A DNA stretch of 64,000 nt from positions 248,001 through 312,000 of the forward strand of contig JADCLS010000007.1 in assembly GCA_026702845.1 (NCBI GenBank), given 5' to 3'. Within the stretch, counting starts at the first letter, position 1. Each line of letters begins with the position of its first letter. The notes beneath the pieces were generated by a model. That model ran no database searches, was not told the origin of the DNA, and saw only the letters and a list, made by a program, of their open reading frames with translations. Source of the DNA: Candidatus Heimdallarchaeota archaeon. Its GTDB lineage: Archaea > Asgardarchaeota > Heimdallarchaeia > Heimdallarchaeales > Kariarchaeaceae. The translations under genes and the position numbers were made by a program. Positions 37,507 through 46,346 of the stretch are shown here, piece after piece.

Positions 37507-37696
37507 GTCGCGTTTAATCTGCAAAAACAATAGTTTGAGAGCCTGCAAGCCAAGAATAAATTCTTACTTCAAGCAATATCTTTACCTGCAATACTCCATT
37601 ATTAATTCTTTAATAAAATCTTTTTATTAGTTAGCACAGCTAAATCACAAACTTGGCTTGAATTATACATTTCTATGTATTAAAATTCCATCTCGA
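37507..37696. repeat. 190-bp direct repeat, copy B
   Basis: Gapless counterpart of 35736-35925. It starts with a degraded tRNA end (gtcgcgt against ctcgcgc) and ends at the true 3' end of the PUA gene, whose last codons and stop lie within it. The spacer between the two copies is about 1.6 kb of LRR-related DNA. The stretch 37433-37506 holds nothing I can identify. Confidence 0.85.
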
Positions 37697-38168
37697 AGAA
37701 TTTATCCTTGAGATGATGCAGATTGATGATAGATTTGCCTGAATCCATAGCTCTCATATCTACAGCATCATATTTCGCTACACCAAAACATAGAGGCCCT
37801 CCCTTGGTCTCTTCAACAACAAGAACTAATTCTCCCTCTCTTACATCGTCTGAAATTTCAACAATCCCTGGTCTCATGATATCTGCTCCATTGACAACAA
37901 ATTTTATTGCTCCCGTGTCTACTTTAATGATCGGAATAGAATGCTCTATTTTTCTGATAATCTTAATTGACGGGATTATATGACCTTTCTTTTCAATGAA
38001 AATTAGATTCTTACCAAGAGTGATTACTGACTCATTTTTTTCAAGCGTATATCTTGCTAATATCGACTTTTTAGGTAATACTTCTTCAGGATTTTTTAAT
38101 ATCTTTAACTCTGCAATCAATTGCTTTCTATCTTTATTAGACAGACTTTTTTTAGTATAAGTACTCAA
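37680..38168 (-). CDS. PUA-domain protein, MCT-1/Tma20-like
   Basis: 162 residues with an N-terminal domain of about 75 residues and a PUA domain at about 80-155. The stretch IKVDTGAIKFVVNGADIMRPG is the usual PUA opening of archaeal DUF1947-PUA proteins. Their eukaryotic relatives (MCT-1/Tma20, eIF2D) act in ribosome recycling and reinitiation. This suggests an RNA-binding, translation-linked role. The 3' end is partly duplicated 1.8 kb away, next to the tRNA gene. Confidence 0.8.
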   Translation of the reverse strand: MSTYTKKSLSNKDRKQLIAELKILKNPEEVLPKKSILARYTLEKNESVITLGKNLIFIEKKGHIIPSIKIIRKIEHSIPIIKVDTGAIKFVVNGADIMRPGIVEISDDVREGELVLVVEETKGGPLCFGVAKYDAVDMRAMDSGKSIINLHHLKDKFFEMEF

Positions 38169-38369
38169 TGTTGCTCAAATAGAGAATAATTTACCTCATG
38201 TATAAGAATTTTTATAGTCTAAAAATAAATTGAAGAATTTAATAACTATAATACTCATATGCATGAATCTCATAACTCACGATTCCCAAAAAAAGAAAAG
38301 ATTTTTTAATCAAAGATAATTGTTATTTTGTTTAATTTTATTAATAATGATTCACTCCATCTATTTAGA

Positions 38370-39578
38370 ATGCCAACATCAATAGATGAACAATCTTCAA
38401 AAGATGAAAGTGAAGGATTTGATCTTGATCTTATCAATTATACTCGTCATCTTGAACGTCAGACCCGACGTTTGGAAACAGAAAAATCTATGATAGAAGG
38501 CGAGCGGTTACGTTTGCAGAGGGAATTAAATGGATTACGGGGAGAACTGGAACGATTACGAGCTCCGCCATTATTCACCGGAACTATAATGGATGTACTT
38601 CCGGATGATAAGGCTATTGTGAAAAGTTCTACTGGTCCTCAACTTGTAGTTAATATCAGTAGTAAGATTAATTCTAAGGATTTGAAAGTTGATACTAAGG
38701 TAGCATTGAATCAGCGATCATTCTCCATTGTTGACATACTTCCAACTTCACAGGATCCTGCAGTGAGAGCCATGGAGATAGAAACTAAACCAACTATTGA
38801 TTATGATCAGATTGGTGGTTTAGATAAAGAATTGGAAGAAGTTAGAGAGATTGTTGAACTACCTCTGACTCATCCAGAATTATTTGAAAAGGTGGGAATT
38901 AACCCTCCAAAAGGTGTATTATTACACGGCCCCCCCGGTACTGGTAAAACACTTATTGCTAAAGCCGTTGCTCGCAACACCAATGCCACATTTATTAGAG
39001 TTATTGCATCAGAATTGGTACAGAAATTCATTGGTGAAGGTGCTCGTTTAGTCCGAGAGATTTTTGAATTTGCTAAAGAACAAGCACCAGCAATTTTATT
39101 CATTGATGAATTAGATGCAGTTGGATCAAAGAGATTGGAAGTTGCTACCTCAGGAGATCGAGAAGTACAACGAACACTCATGCAGCTGCTCTCCAGTCTA
39201 GATGGATTTGAACCAAGAGGAGAGGTGAAGGTGATTGCTGCCACTAACAGACCTGATATTCTTGATCCTGCTCTGTTAAGGCCTGGCAGATTTGATCGTC
39301 TTGTAGAGATTGGCCATCCTGATGAGAATGCACGACTTGAGATATTCAAGATTCATGCTAGAGGAATGAATGTATCTGAGGAAGTAGATTTAAAATTCCT
39401 TGTTGCATCAACATCCAATTTCTCAGGTGCTGATATTCGAAATCTTTGTCTTGAAGCTGGAATGTTTGCCATCAGAGATAGACGTGGTGATGTCCGATGG
39501 AAGGATTTCCTCAATGCTCTCCACAAGGTAAATCAGAAAAAAGGCAATAAAAACGATTTATTTGATCAATTTATGTAG
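38370..39578 (+). CDS. psmR: proteasome-activating nucleotidase (PAN)
   Basis: 402 residues. N-terminal coiled coil (about 20-65), an OB-like domain, and an AAA+ ATPase with Walker A GPPGTGKT (187-194), Walker B ILFIDELD (242-249), a pore-loop region and arginine fingers in RPDILDPALLRPGRFDR. It unfolds substrates for the 20S proteasome. The first in-frame ATG is at 38370; a TTG 42 bases earlier is unlikely. The C-terminus ends in LFDQFM and lacks the usual Hb-Tyr-X gate-opening motif. It overlaps the convergent membrane-protein gene by 8 bases. Confidence 0.93.
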   Translation: MPTSIDEQSSKDESEGFDLDLINYTRHLERQTRRLETEKSMIEGERLRLQRELNGLRGELERLRAPPLFTGTIMDVLPDDKAIVKSSTGPQLVVNISSKINSKDLKVDTKVALNQRSFSIVDILPTSQDPAVRAMEIETKPTIDYDQIGGLDKELEEVREIVELPLTHPELFEKVGINPPKGVLLHGPPGTGKTLIAKAVARNTNATFIRVIASELVQKFIGEGARLVREIFEFAKEQAPAILFIDELDAVGSKRLEVATSGDREVQRTLMQLLSSLDGFEPRGEVKVIAATNRPDILDPALLRPGRFDRLVEIGHPDENARLEIFKIHARGMNVSEEVDLKFLVASTSNFSGADIRNLCLEAGMFAIRDRRGDVRWKDFLNALHKVNQKKGNKNDLFDQFM

Positions 39579-41547
39579 AACGAATTGAAGAGAATATATC
39601 AAATTTATATCTCCTATTTTTGTAAGTGAAAACTATGCCATTTTCATATACTTTTCTACTTTTATAAATTACTGCATCAGTAAACTTGATAGATTTATCA
39701 CCCATCTTTCCTAGAGTTACTCGTGTTTGAGGAGGCTTTGCCCTAGTTATTTGGAAGTAAATCTTATCAAATAAGAAGAAAATTGCTGTCAAATAAATTA
39801 ATACAAAAATTAATACAGTGATTATTGATCCTAGAGTGAGTTCTCTTCCATAATAGTAATAGTCATCGTTGCTGTATTGTTGATTCTGCATAAAGGTTGG
39901 AATCAATAGAATTTGCCCAAAGATCATGGCTATAGAAATGAGAATATTGAAATCTCTCATATCATTATACCAGTCAAATTTCGAGCGCAGAACATGTCTG
40001 GTTTTTAACATAGCCATGATAATCGCATTGTATACAAATAATATAATTACAATCCCATAAATCGGAGTAACTAGGTCAGCATACATGTATTGTCTATCGT
40101 ATTTAACAAAAATGAACATATTCATTATTGATGATGAAAATCCTGAGGTCAGATACAGACCAAAGATATAAATTATCATGGCGAATTTATGCCCTAAGTG
40201 CTCTGATCTTTTTATCTTTTTATCTTCACTATTGATATTCTTGAAGAAATAAGCTACGAAGTAATAGAAAAGGAATGTGGGTATAAAAGATATTAACACA
40301 AACTCCTCAATTCGCCAATGATTAACTGTATTGTAATAATATGACATCTCATAACCATACCCATAATCATAAGTTTCAGGTCTGGGTAATAAAGAGCCTA
40401 TGATGATATAAATCAGATATGAGGTGATAAATACTACATGGAGTTTGGCATAATTCTTGATGATCCTAGTATATCTTGTCACATTATCTATGGTGAAATT
40501 GAAGTACGAAGTTTTCATTGCTGATATGGTTATAGGGAACAGATATGAAAAAATCCCGTAAAACCACAAAGCTGGTGGAAACGCATATTCTCTCAAAAAG
40601 TACTCATGATTAAGATGTGGGGATTCTAAGGTTTCTATTGCTAAAAATCCAAACATTAACATTAAATATACTGTAATGAATGCACCAACAGTATGAACAT
40701 AAGGTAGTGATTGAATAAAACTCTCATAATAAGTTCGTTTCAATTTGCTTGATGTTTCTTCCACATTGAAATCCACTTTACCATCGTGCCAAGGTATGGT
40801 TGGCCATACAATATCAGTTCCTATAATTAGATCCTGAGCTATTACCTCAGGATCCCCTAAAACTTTATTAAAGGGATTATCTTGGAGTAGAGCTCTATTC
40901 TGCATTGCTTGTATGAATCTATTCTCATTTTCCTGTTGGTGCTGGGGATTACTAACTGAATTCAATCTTTTGGTATAGGAGTTCTTGTATCTTTCAATAT
41001 TGAATAATGCATTAGTATATCCGAATTCATTGATTTCAGGTGTTCTATCCAGCGAAACTATTTGTTGCTGTCTAGTTTTTGGTTGAATCGGGAAATTATT
41101 TGTATTACCAAATGGTGTTTTACTGTAACCAAATTGGTTAAATCTTGGATTATTGGTGGATTTTGTTGACTTTGCAGATTCGATGTTAATAGCATCGTTT
41201 TGAATGTGTCTTGTTCCGTTATCTGATTTGCGTCCAGGTGATTTACTATCCTCAAATTCATTGGCTGGGTCTTCTTGTATCATCACCTCTGGTTTTTCCT
41301 CACCTTCATTCTCAGCTAATTCTTGTTCAAATTCTTTGATATGATTTTCTACTAATTGAAAGCTCATCTTGTCAAATAATAATCCAAGAATCTCAGCTTT
41401 ATCAGTACTTTTTACTAGATTTAATCTGGTACTCATTTTTTCCTGTGATTTGAATTTCTCAATATCGTTATTGATTTCTTCAATTAGTTCATCTGTATAG
41501 AGAACAATCTCCTCCGCAATTGAGAGATGAGTTGTACGTTTTTTCAT
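39571..41547 (-). CDS. large membrane protein, family A (paralogue of next gene)
   Basis: 658 residues. The N-terminal 240 residues are charged, with a helical block (…TDKAEILGLLFDKMSFQLVE) related to that of the upstream protein, then a proline/asparagine-rich linker. Eight or so membrane helices occupy about 275-615. The C-terminal segment of about 45 residues is soluble. Not recognised; loosely like Yip1-type tetra- or penta-span regions. The start overlaps the end of the upstream gene (ATGA), so the two are co-translated. Confidence 0.7.
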   Translation of the reverse strand: MKKRTTHLSIAEEIVLYTDELIEEINNDIEKFKSQEKMSTRLNLVKSTDKAEILGLLFDKMSFQLVENHIKEFEQELAENEGEEKPEVMIQEDPANEFEDSKSPGRKSDNGTRHIQNDAINIESAKSTKSTNNPRFNQFGYSKTPFGNTNNFPIQPKTRQQQIVSLDRTPEINEFGYTNALFNIERYKNSYTKRLNSVSNPQHQQENENRFIQAMQNRALLQDNPFNKVLGDPEVIAQDLIIGTDIVWPTIPWHDGKVDFNVEETSSKLKRTYYESFIQSLPYVHTVGAFITVYLMLMFGFLAIETLESPHLNHEYFLREYAFPPALWFYGIFSYLFPITISAMKTSYFNFTIDNVTRYTRIIKNYAKLHVVFITSYLIYIIIGSLLPRPETYDYGYGYEMSYYYNTVNHWRIEEFVLISFIPTFLFYYFVAYFFKNINSEDKKIKRSEHLGHKFAMIIYIFGLYLTSGFSSSIMNMFIFVKYDRQYMYADLVTPIYGIVIILFVYNAIIMAMLKTRHVLRSKFDWYNDMRDFNILISIAMIFGQILLIPTFMQNQQYSNDDYYYYGRELTLGSIITVLIFVLIYLTAIFFLFDKIYFQITRAKPPQTRVTLGKMGDKSIKFTDAVIYKSRKVYENGIVFTYKNRRYKFDIFSSIRST

Positions 41548-43109
41548 GGGAAATCCTCCGTTTGAAGAGGTAAACTTCTAAACAGATAGTAATTAGTAAC
41601 TAGCAGTGCTATAGTAGTAACATAATACACAATAGTTGAAATAAGAGCTTCTGCAAAGGTAAATGAATAGTAATACAAATCAAGGTATCCTTGATTAACT
41701 TGTTCTTCTATATAATTTGCTTGAATAAGCAAGAATGCATTAAAAATAGTCTGGAAAATCAATTGTAATATTAATTGCCTTTTCACTCGTTTTTTGATGA
41801 TAAGTGTCAAGGCTTGATCAATACTTAATTTTCCTACCAGAAAATGCAGCGAGATAACCACAGCCGTGAAAAAGGCAAATTGATAATTAATATTCCTTGA
41901 ATAGAAGATTGTGACAACCTCCCCTCCTAATTGTAGGAATATAACCAATGAGAATATCGATACCAATCCTATGACAGAACTGATCATAGTAATTAAATAA
42001 ATACCAAGTTGAGAAGGTAAATTGAAGAGCATTTTGAAGGTTCTTGCCATGTTCACCCGTAGTTGACTATACTGACTTAATTGATCTTCATACTCCTCTC
42101 TTACATTGCATAAGATCATCATCCACAAAATGGAAACTAGATTAATGATAGATATGATAGTGATGATGGTTTGGGTCTCATCCGGAGTAAATCCGGTAAC
42201 TGTTGTCTCCTCATGGAAATACCCATTGAAAACTGTAGTAGTAAATTGTGCACCAAAGTAGGCTAGTATCCCAACAAGAATAACTCGTATTAATGAACTA
42301 ATATAGATGAGTTTAATGTACTTTATCCAGGATTTAGCTTTTTTATACCCAAATAATTCAATGGAAGAGTTTCTGAATACCACAGAAACAAAAACATAAT
42401 TCAAAAACACTAGTGATTCTATCAAAATTAAATTGCCAGGGTTCCAAAAGAATAATTCTGACATGTAATGCATTCTCTCTAACATAATATCTAAGTAATA
42501 TTGATCATAATAGTAATTAGTATAGGCATTCATGAATGAATTTAACATATCCCAAGACATAATAATCAAAACGATGTTCAGAATTAAGAAGGCAATATTC
42601 GTTATCAAACTAAATGCCATGAGTAATCTGGCATTACTCTCTTGAATATTAAGAGTGAATTTTTTATCTTTAACATTTATTGCTGATAGATTTTTCCTAA
42701 CTTTGTATTTTGCTCTCTCAGATTTTGTCATTTCAGCAAGTTTAAGTTTTTCTTCCTCATCCTCTTGCTTTTTCTCCTCTTTTGTTAGTGTCTCTCTAAA
42801 GAATCGCCTTTTCTCCTGAAGAAATTGTTGTTTCATCTCGCTAACTGGACCTAATACTTTTTCAATCCTATAGGTGCCATTACTTCTCTTAATATCATTA
42901 ACCTGTTGTGAAGCTAATTTTTCCATTAAATGTCCAATTATTTCAGATCTATCTACTCGATAGCTATTAAATCTCAAAACTTCTTCTATTTTGTCGATAT
43001 ACTCGTTAAGATATCGATTTCTGAAAAATTTAACTCGATTGGCCTCAACTGACAAATCCTCGATTTTTTCAGGAGCCTTCTCTATTTCTTCTTCGATATC
43101 TTGTGCCAT
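41544..43109 (-). CDS. large membrane protein, family A
   Basis: 521 residues starting at 43109 (an ATG at 43136 would add nine residues). The N-terminal domain has the block SEIIGHLMEKLASQQVND, parallel to that of the downstream protein. A highly charged stretch (KKQEDEEEKLKLAEM) follows. About eight hydrophobic helices extend from 175 to the end. Function unknown. The pair probably forms a complex because the genes overlap by 4 bases and share domain order. Confidence 0.7.
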   Translation of the reverse strand: MAQDIEEEIEKAPEKIEDLSVEANRVKFFRNRYLNEYIDKIEEVLRFNSYRVDRSEIIGHLMEKLASQQVNDIKRSNGTYRIEKVLGPVSEMKQQFLQEKRRFFRETLTKEEKKQEDEEEKLKLAEMTKSERAKYKVRKNLSAINVKDKKFTLNIQESNARLLMAFSLITNIAFLILNIVLIIMSWDMLNSFMNAYTNYYYDQYYLDIMLERMHYMSELFFWNPGNLILIESLVFLNYVFVSVVFRNSSIELFGYKKAKSWIKYIKLIYISSLIRVILVGILAYFGAQFTTTVFNGYFHEETTVTGFTPDETQTIITIISIINLVSILWMMILCNVREEYEDQLSQYSQLRVNMARTFKMLFNLPSQLGIYLITMISSVIGLVSIFSLVIFLQLGGEVVTIFYSRNINYQFAFFTAVVISLHFLVGKLSIDQALTLIIKKRVKRQLILQLIFQTIFNAFLLIQANYIEEQVNQGYLDLYYYSFTFAEALISTIVYYVTTIALLVTNYYLFRSLPLQTEDFP

Positions 43110-43284
43110 GTAGCACAGTATTCCTCGCAAACACATTTATTAATGAATGCAAAATTTCAGTAGAAATTATGAAATTAATACCTTAATTTGTTCGAAGTCC
43201 AAATTAGATGCTCTCAGTTAATATCTTATACTCGGTGATGTGTAGGATCAATTACATTATAAAGTGCACCTTTGTTTGTTTGCT

Positions 43285-44034
43285 ATGGCTGAGAAGTATG
43301 TCTCTGATTCAGTGTTAGCAGCGGTATCAGTCTTCTTGAATAACAAAGCTCTCCAGAATGTCATTGCAGTAATGATTGTAGGCTCACAAGTCAATTTTTC
43401 TCCTCAGGAACATTCAGATATCGATCTTTACATCATCCTTAGCGAATCAAACTGTCGAATTAGGGGAAATGAATTCATTGATAATTATGAAATTGAGTAT
43501 TTCATTAATCCCCTACTTCAAGTCCACCACTACCTTGATTCTGAGCCTGCCTATAGGCCAGTTACAGCTCACATGCTCGCAACAGGAGTAATAATTAAAC
43601 TGAATGAGGAATACTCTTCTGATATTAAAAAATTAATTACTAAATGCCAAAATATCCTCGATAATCAGCAAGAATTAACTGTATCAGCCATCGAATTATA
43701 CAAATATAGTATCGATGATATTAGGAAAGATATTGAGGATTTGGTGGATCAATGGATACCTTATCAACTCTCGGTGAATGCACTTGTGAACTTGAGTAAT
43801 GAGATAATATTTAGATTAGATAGACAATTTTTGCCAAAAATAAAACACTACCCTATAGAATTGCCAAAAGTAGACCCTGAGTATTACGACTTGCTTAAGC
43901 AGGTTTTAAACGAACCAAGATCCTTATCTAATATTTCGGCACTTGTGGAATACATAGAGAAGAAATTAGGTGGTAAAAGGGAAGATTGTTGGTCTCTTAG
44001 CAGTAATTTAACTATTAATAGAGACGGACAGTAG
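43285..44034 (+). CDS. nucleotidyltransferase-fold protein
   Basis: 249 residues from the ATG at 43285; a GTG 21 bases earlier is possible. The motif IVGSQVNFSPQEHSDIDLYII is the GS…SDxD active site of Pol-beta-type nucleotidyltransferases. The remaining two thirds are helical and may bind a substrate such as an aminoglycoside or a small-molecule acceptor. The gene ends 20 bases inside the convergent aCPSF1 gene. Confidence 0.8.
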   Translation: MAEKYVSDSVLAAVSVFLNNKALQNVIAVMIVGSQVNFSPQEHSDIDLYIILSESNCRIRGNEFIDNYEIEYFINPLLQVHHYLDSEPAYRPVTAHMLATGVIIKLNEEYSSDIKKLITKCQNILDNQQELTVSAIELYKYSIDDIRKDIEDLVDQWIPYQLSVNALVNLSNEIIFRLDRQFLPKIKHYPIELPKVDPEYYDLLKQVLNEPRSLSNISALVEYIEKKLGGKREDCWSLSSNLTINRDGQ

Positions 44035-45925
44035 ACCCAATTGATGGTGCTTCTGTCTCTCGTTTAACTATTTTAGCAACATGTTTTGCTAAGGCCTGAC
44101 ATTTGCTCGCTTCACCATGGACAAAAAGATATTTCTTAGGTCTTGGTGATAGTCTTTTTGCATATTCCATCAGTTCTTTTCTATCAGAGTGACCTGTGAA
44201 ACCAGAGATTCTATGGACATCCATATTTACTCTGATAAGTACAGTCTTATCTTTTTCATCCTTAACCTTTACTTCCTTCAATCCCTCACTGATTTTTCTT
44301 CCTAGGGTACCTTTACCCTGGTAACTCACAAAAATTATAGTATTTTTAGATTCTTCTGCTAAACCTTGGAAGTAATGTACACTAGGTCCTCCGACAAGCA
44401 TTCCTGAAGTTGCCATTATAATGCACTCATAGCCATTGATTATCTCATTTCTTGCATCATTATCATTTACTGTATGGAAAAATGGAGCTAAAAATGGATT
44501 ATCTCCTTGATTTAAGATTCTTTCGCGTATCTTACGAGAGAGAAATTCAGGATGATTTGAGGTTACTGCAGTTGCTTCTTTAATCATCCCATCAAGGAAT
44601 ACTGGTACTTCTGGAATTCTTCCACTTACAATGAGATGTTCTATAACAAGTTGCAATTCTTGAGCTCTTCCCACTGCTAATACTGGAATGAGTACCTTTC
44701 CACCCCTCGTAAGGGTTGAATTGATCATCTCTGCTAGTTTATCCTCTGTTTGTGCTCGGGAAGGAGTATTATCCTCAGGATTGCCATAAGTACTTTCCAT
44801 AATCATGGCTTCTAAGCGTGGAAACTTATTGACAGCTCGATCTAGTAATCTCGAGTTGGCAAATTTAAAATCATGTGCAAAAGCTAGATTATACTTACCA
44901 TTACCGACGTGTAGGTGTACGATTGAGGAGCCTACTATATGTCCTGCATTATGGAAGGTGAGTTTAATACCAGGGGCTATATCTGTAACTTCACCATATT
45001 TTAGAGTTATAGTGTGTAAGGTTGATTTCCTGATATCCAGCTTGGAATAAGGTAGGAGCTTACCCTCCTTCTCAGCTATATCCAAGTAGTCAATCTGTAA
45101 CATAGTCATCAGATCTCGTGTCGGTGCAGTGGTGAAGATTGGCCCCTCATACCCATATTTGAATAAAAATGGAACAAATCCTACATGATCAAGATGTGCG
45201 TGAGAAAGAACTACACAATCTAAATCAGCAATATCAAATTCTGGGAAGTCAAATCGTGGTAACATCATTGAGGGTTTTGAGTTACCCACTGAAACACCAC
45301 AATCAATCAATATATTCGCATCACCAGTAGTCAGAAGGGTTGATGATCTACCGACTTCTTGGTATCCTCCCAATCCAGTTACCCTGATGATCTTTTCTTC
45401 TAATAGCTCTTGTCTATGAATTTTCTTACCTATTTTCTTTAGGGCTTCACTTCTCCCTTTATGATCGCTTAATAATACATTTCTAATGGATTCAATGACA
45501 TCAGAATGAACAGGTGGAATACGTAGTACTCTTGGTCTCCATTTAGTTTCCTCAATAATATTGTTAAGGCCAACTCTATTTTTTCCAATCAGCTGTCCTG
45601 GAGAATCAACATGAATGATGATCTCACCTAATATATCGTCAAAATAAATATCACCTATCTCGACCTCACCCTTGAATAAATCAAGGACTCTCATCTTGGC
45701 CTCATCATATGGTAATCGAATGGAAGGATCTGAACGGAATACAACTCGCTTTTTTATAGTTCTTGCAATATTACTGATTAAATCACTATCTATTATATTC
45801 TCAAAATTATTTGAATAAATGGCTACTTCTGGGCCTTCAAATTCAACTCTCGTTATCTCCGATCGTTTGGGGACCAATTCATAGATTACATGCTCAATAT
45901 CAACTAAATTTCTCTCTGATGACAA
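44015..45925 (-). CDS. aCPSF1 / FttA transcription-termination ribonuclease
   Basis: 636 residues, normal for archaeal CPSF1. The N-terminus carries KH-type RNA-binding domains (about 1-175). The metallo-beta-lactamase core has SHAHLDHVGF at 241-250, and beta-CASP motifs include MESTYGNP, GRAQELQLVIEH and FTGHSDRKELMEYAK with a final VHGE. In archaea this enzyme cleaves RNA 3' ends and terminates transcription. The start is TTG, supported by GGAG about 6 bases upstream and by the absence of a nearby ATG. Confidence 0.95.
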   Translation of the reverse strand: MSSERNLVDIEHVIYELVPKRSEITRVEFEGPEVAIYSNNFENIIDSDLISNIARTIKKRVVFRSDPSIRLPYDEAKMRVLDLFKGEVEIGDIYFDDILGEIIIHVDSPGQLIGKNRVGLNNIIEETKWRPRVLRIPPVHSDVIESIRNVLLSDHKGRSEALKKIGKKIHRQELLEEKIIRVTGLGGYQEVGRSSTLLTTGDANILIDCGVSVGNSKPSMMLPRFDFPEFDIADLDCVVLSHAHLDHVGFVPFLFKYGYEGPIFTTAPTRDLMTMLQIDYLDIAEKEGKLLPYSKLDIRKSTLHTITLKYGEVTDIAPGIKLTFHNAGHIVGSSIVHLHVGNGKYNLAFAHDFKFANSRLLDRAVNKFPRLEAMIMESTYGNPEDNTPSRAQTEDKLAEMINSTLTRGGKVLIPVLAVGRAQELQLVIEHLIVSGRIPEVPVFLDGMIKEATAVTSNHPEFLSRKIRERILNQGDNPFLAPFFHTVNDNDARNEIINGYECIIMATSGMLVGGPSVHYFQGLAEESKNTIIFVSYQGKGTLGRKISEGLKEVKVKDEKDKTVLIRVNMDVHRISGFTGHSDRKELMEYAKRLSPRPKKYLFVHGEASKCQALAKHVAKIVKRETEAPSIGSTVRLY

Positions 45926-46346
45926 TTGCTCTCCTTCCTTTAATTAACCAAAAAATACATTGTGATTAATTATTTTGTTTATAATTATAAAGGATATTAA
46001 TATTCTTATAAAGGTAGGGTCACATCCATAATTAATAAATTTAATGAAGAAATAATATATTGGCGGGTTTCAATAGGTTTCGAAATTCTATCGCAGGGAT
46101 GACATATGGCACTATTCAGAGAAGAGAAGTGAAATTATTCTCAAAAGAGACAATTATTGAACATTACTACGACTCACTTACTATAGGTATCATTATTGCA
46201 AGAAACAAATTTCAGACAAATAATAATGATTGTTAATATCGTCTATTTTAAATGACATCTTATCTTATCTAAGATTAGCGATACTCCATCCTAGAATAAC
46301 GCGCGCAAAAAGGTTCTGGGAAACCATTTTTGGAGAATAATCATAC
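45926..46346 (+). promoter_or_regulatory. rpoB upstream region
   Basis: A 421-base non-coding stretch between divergent genes. A TATA-like CTATTTTAAAT lies at about 46243-46253, giving a transcript start near 46278. A GGTT…AACC hairpin with CTGGGA loop begins about 46312, and GGAG is 12 bases before the rpoB ATG. A 45-codon frame at 46099-46236 has no recognisable features and may be chance. No rpoH gene is present here. Confidence 0.4.

Noticed and set aside
46099..46236. 45-codon frame upstream of rpoB, considered as rpoH
   Set aside because: It shows none of the conserved RpoH/Rpb5 features and is too short; probably chance.
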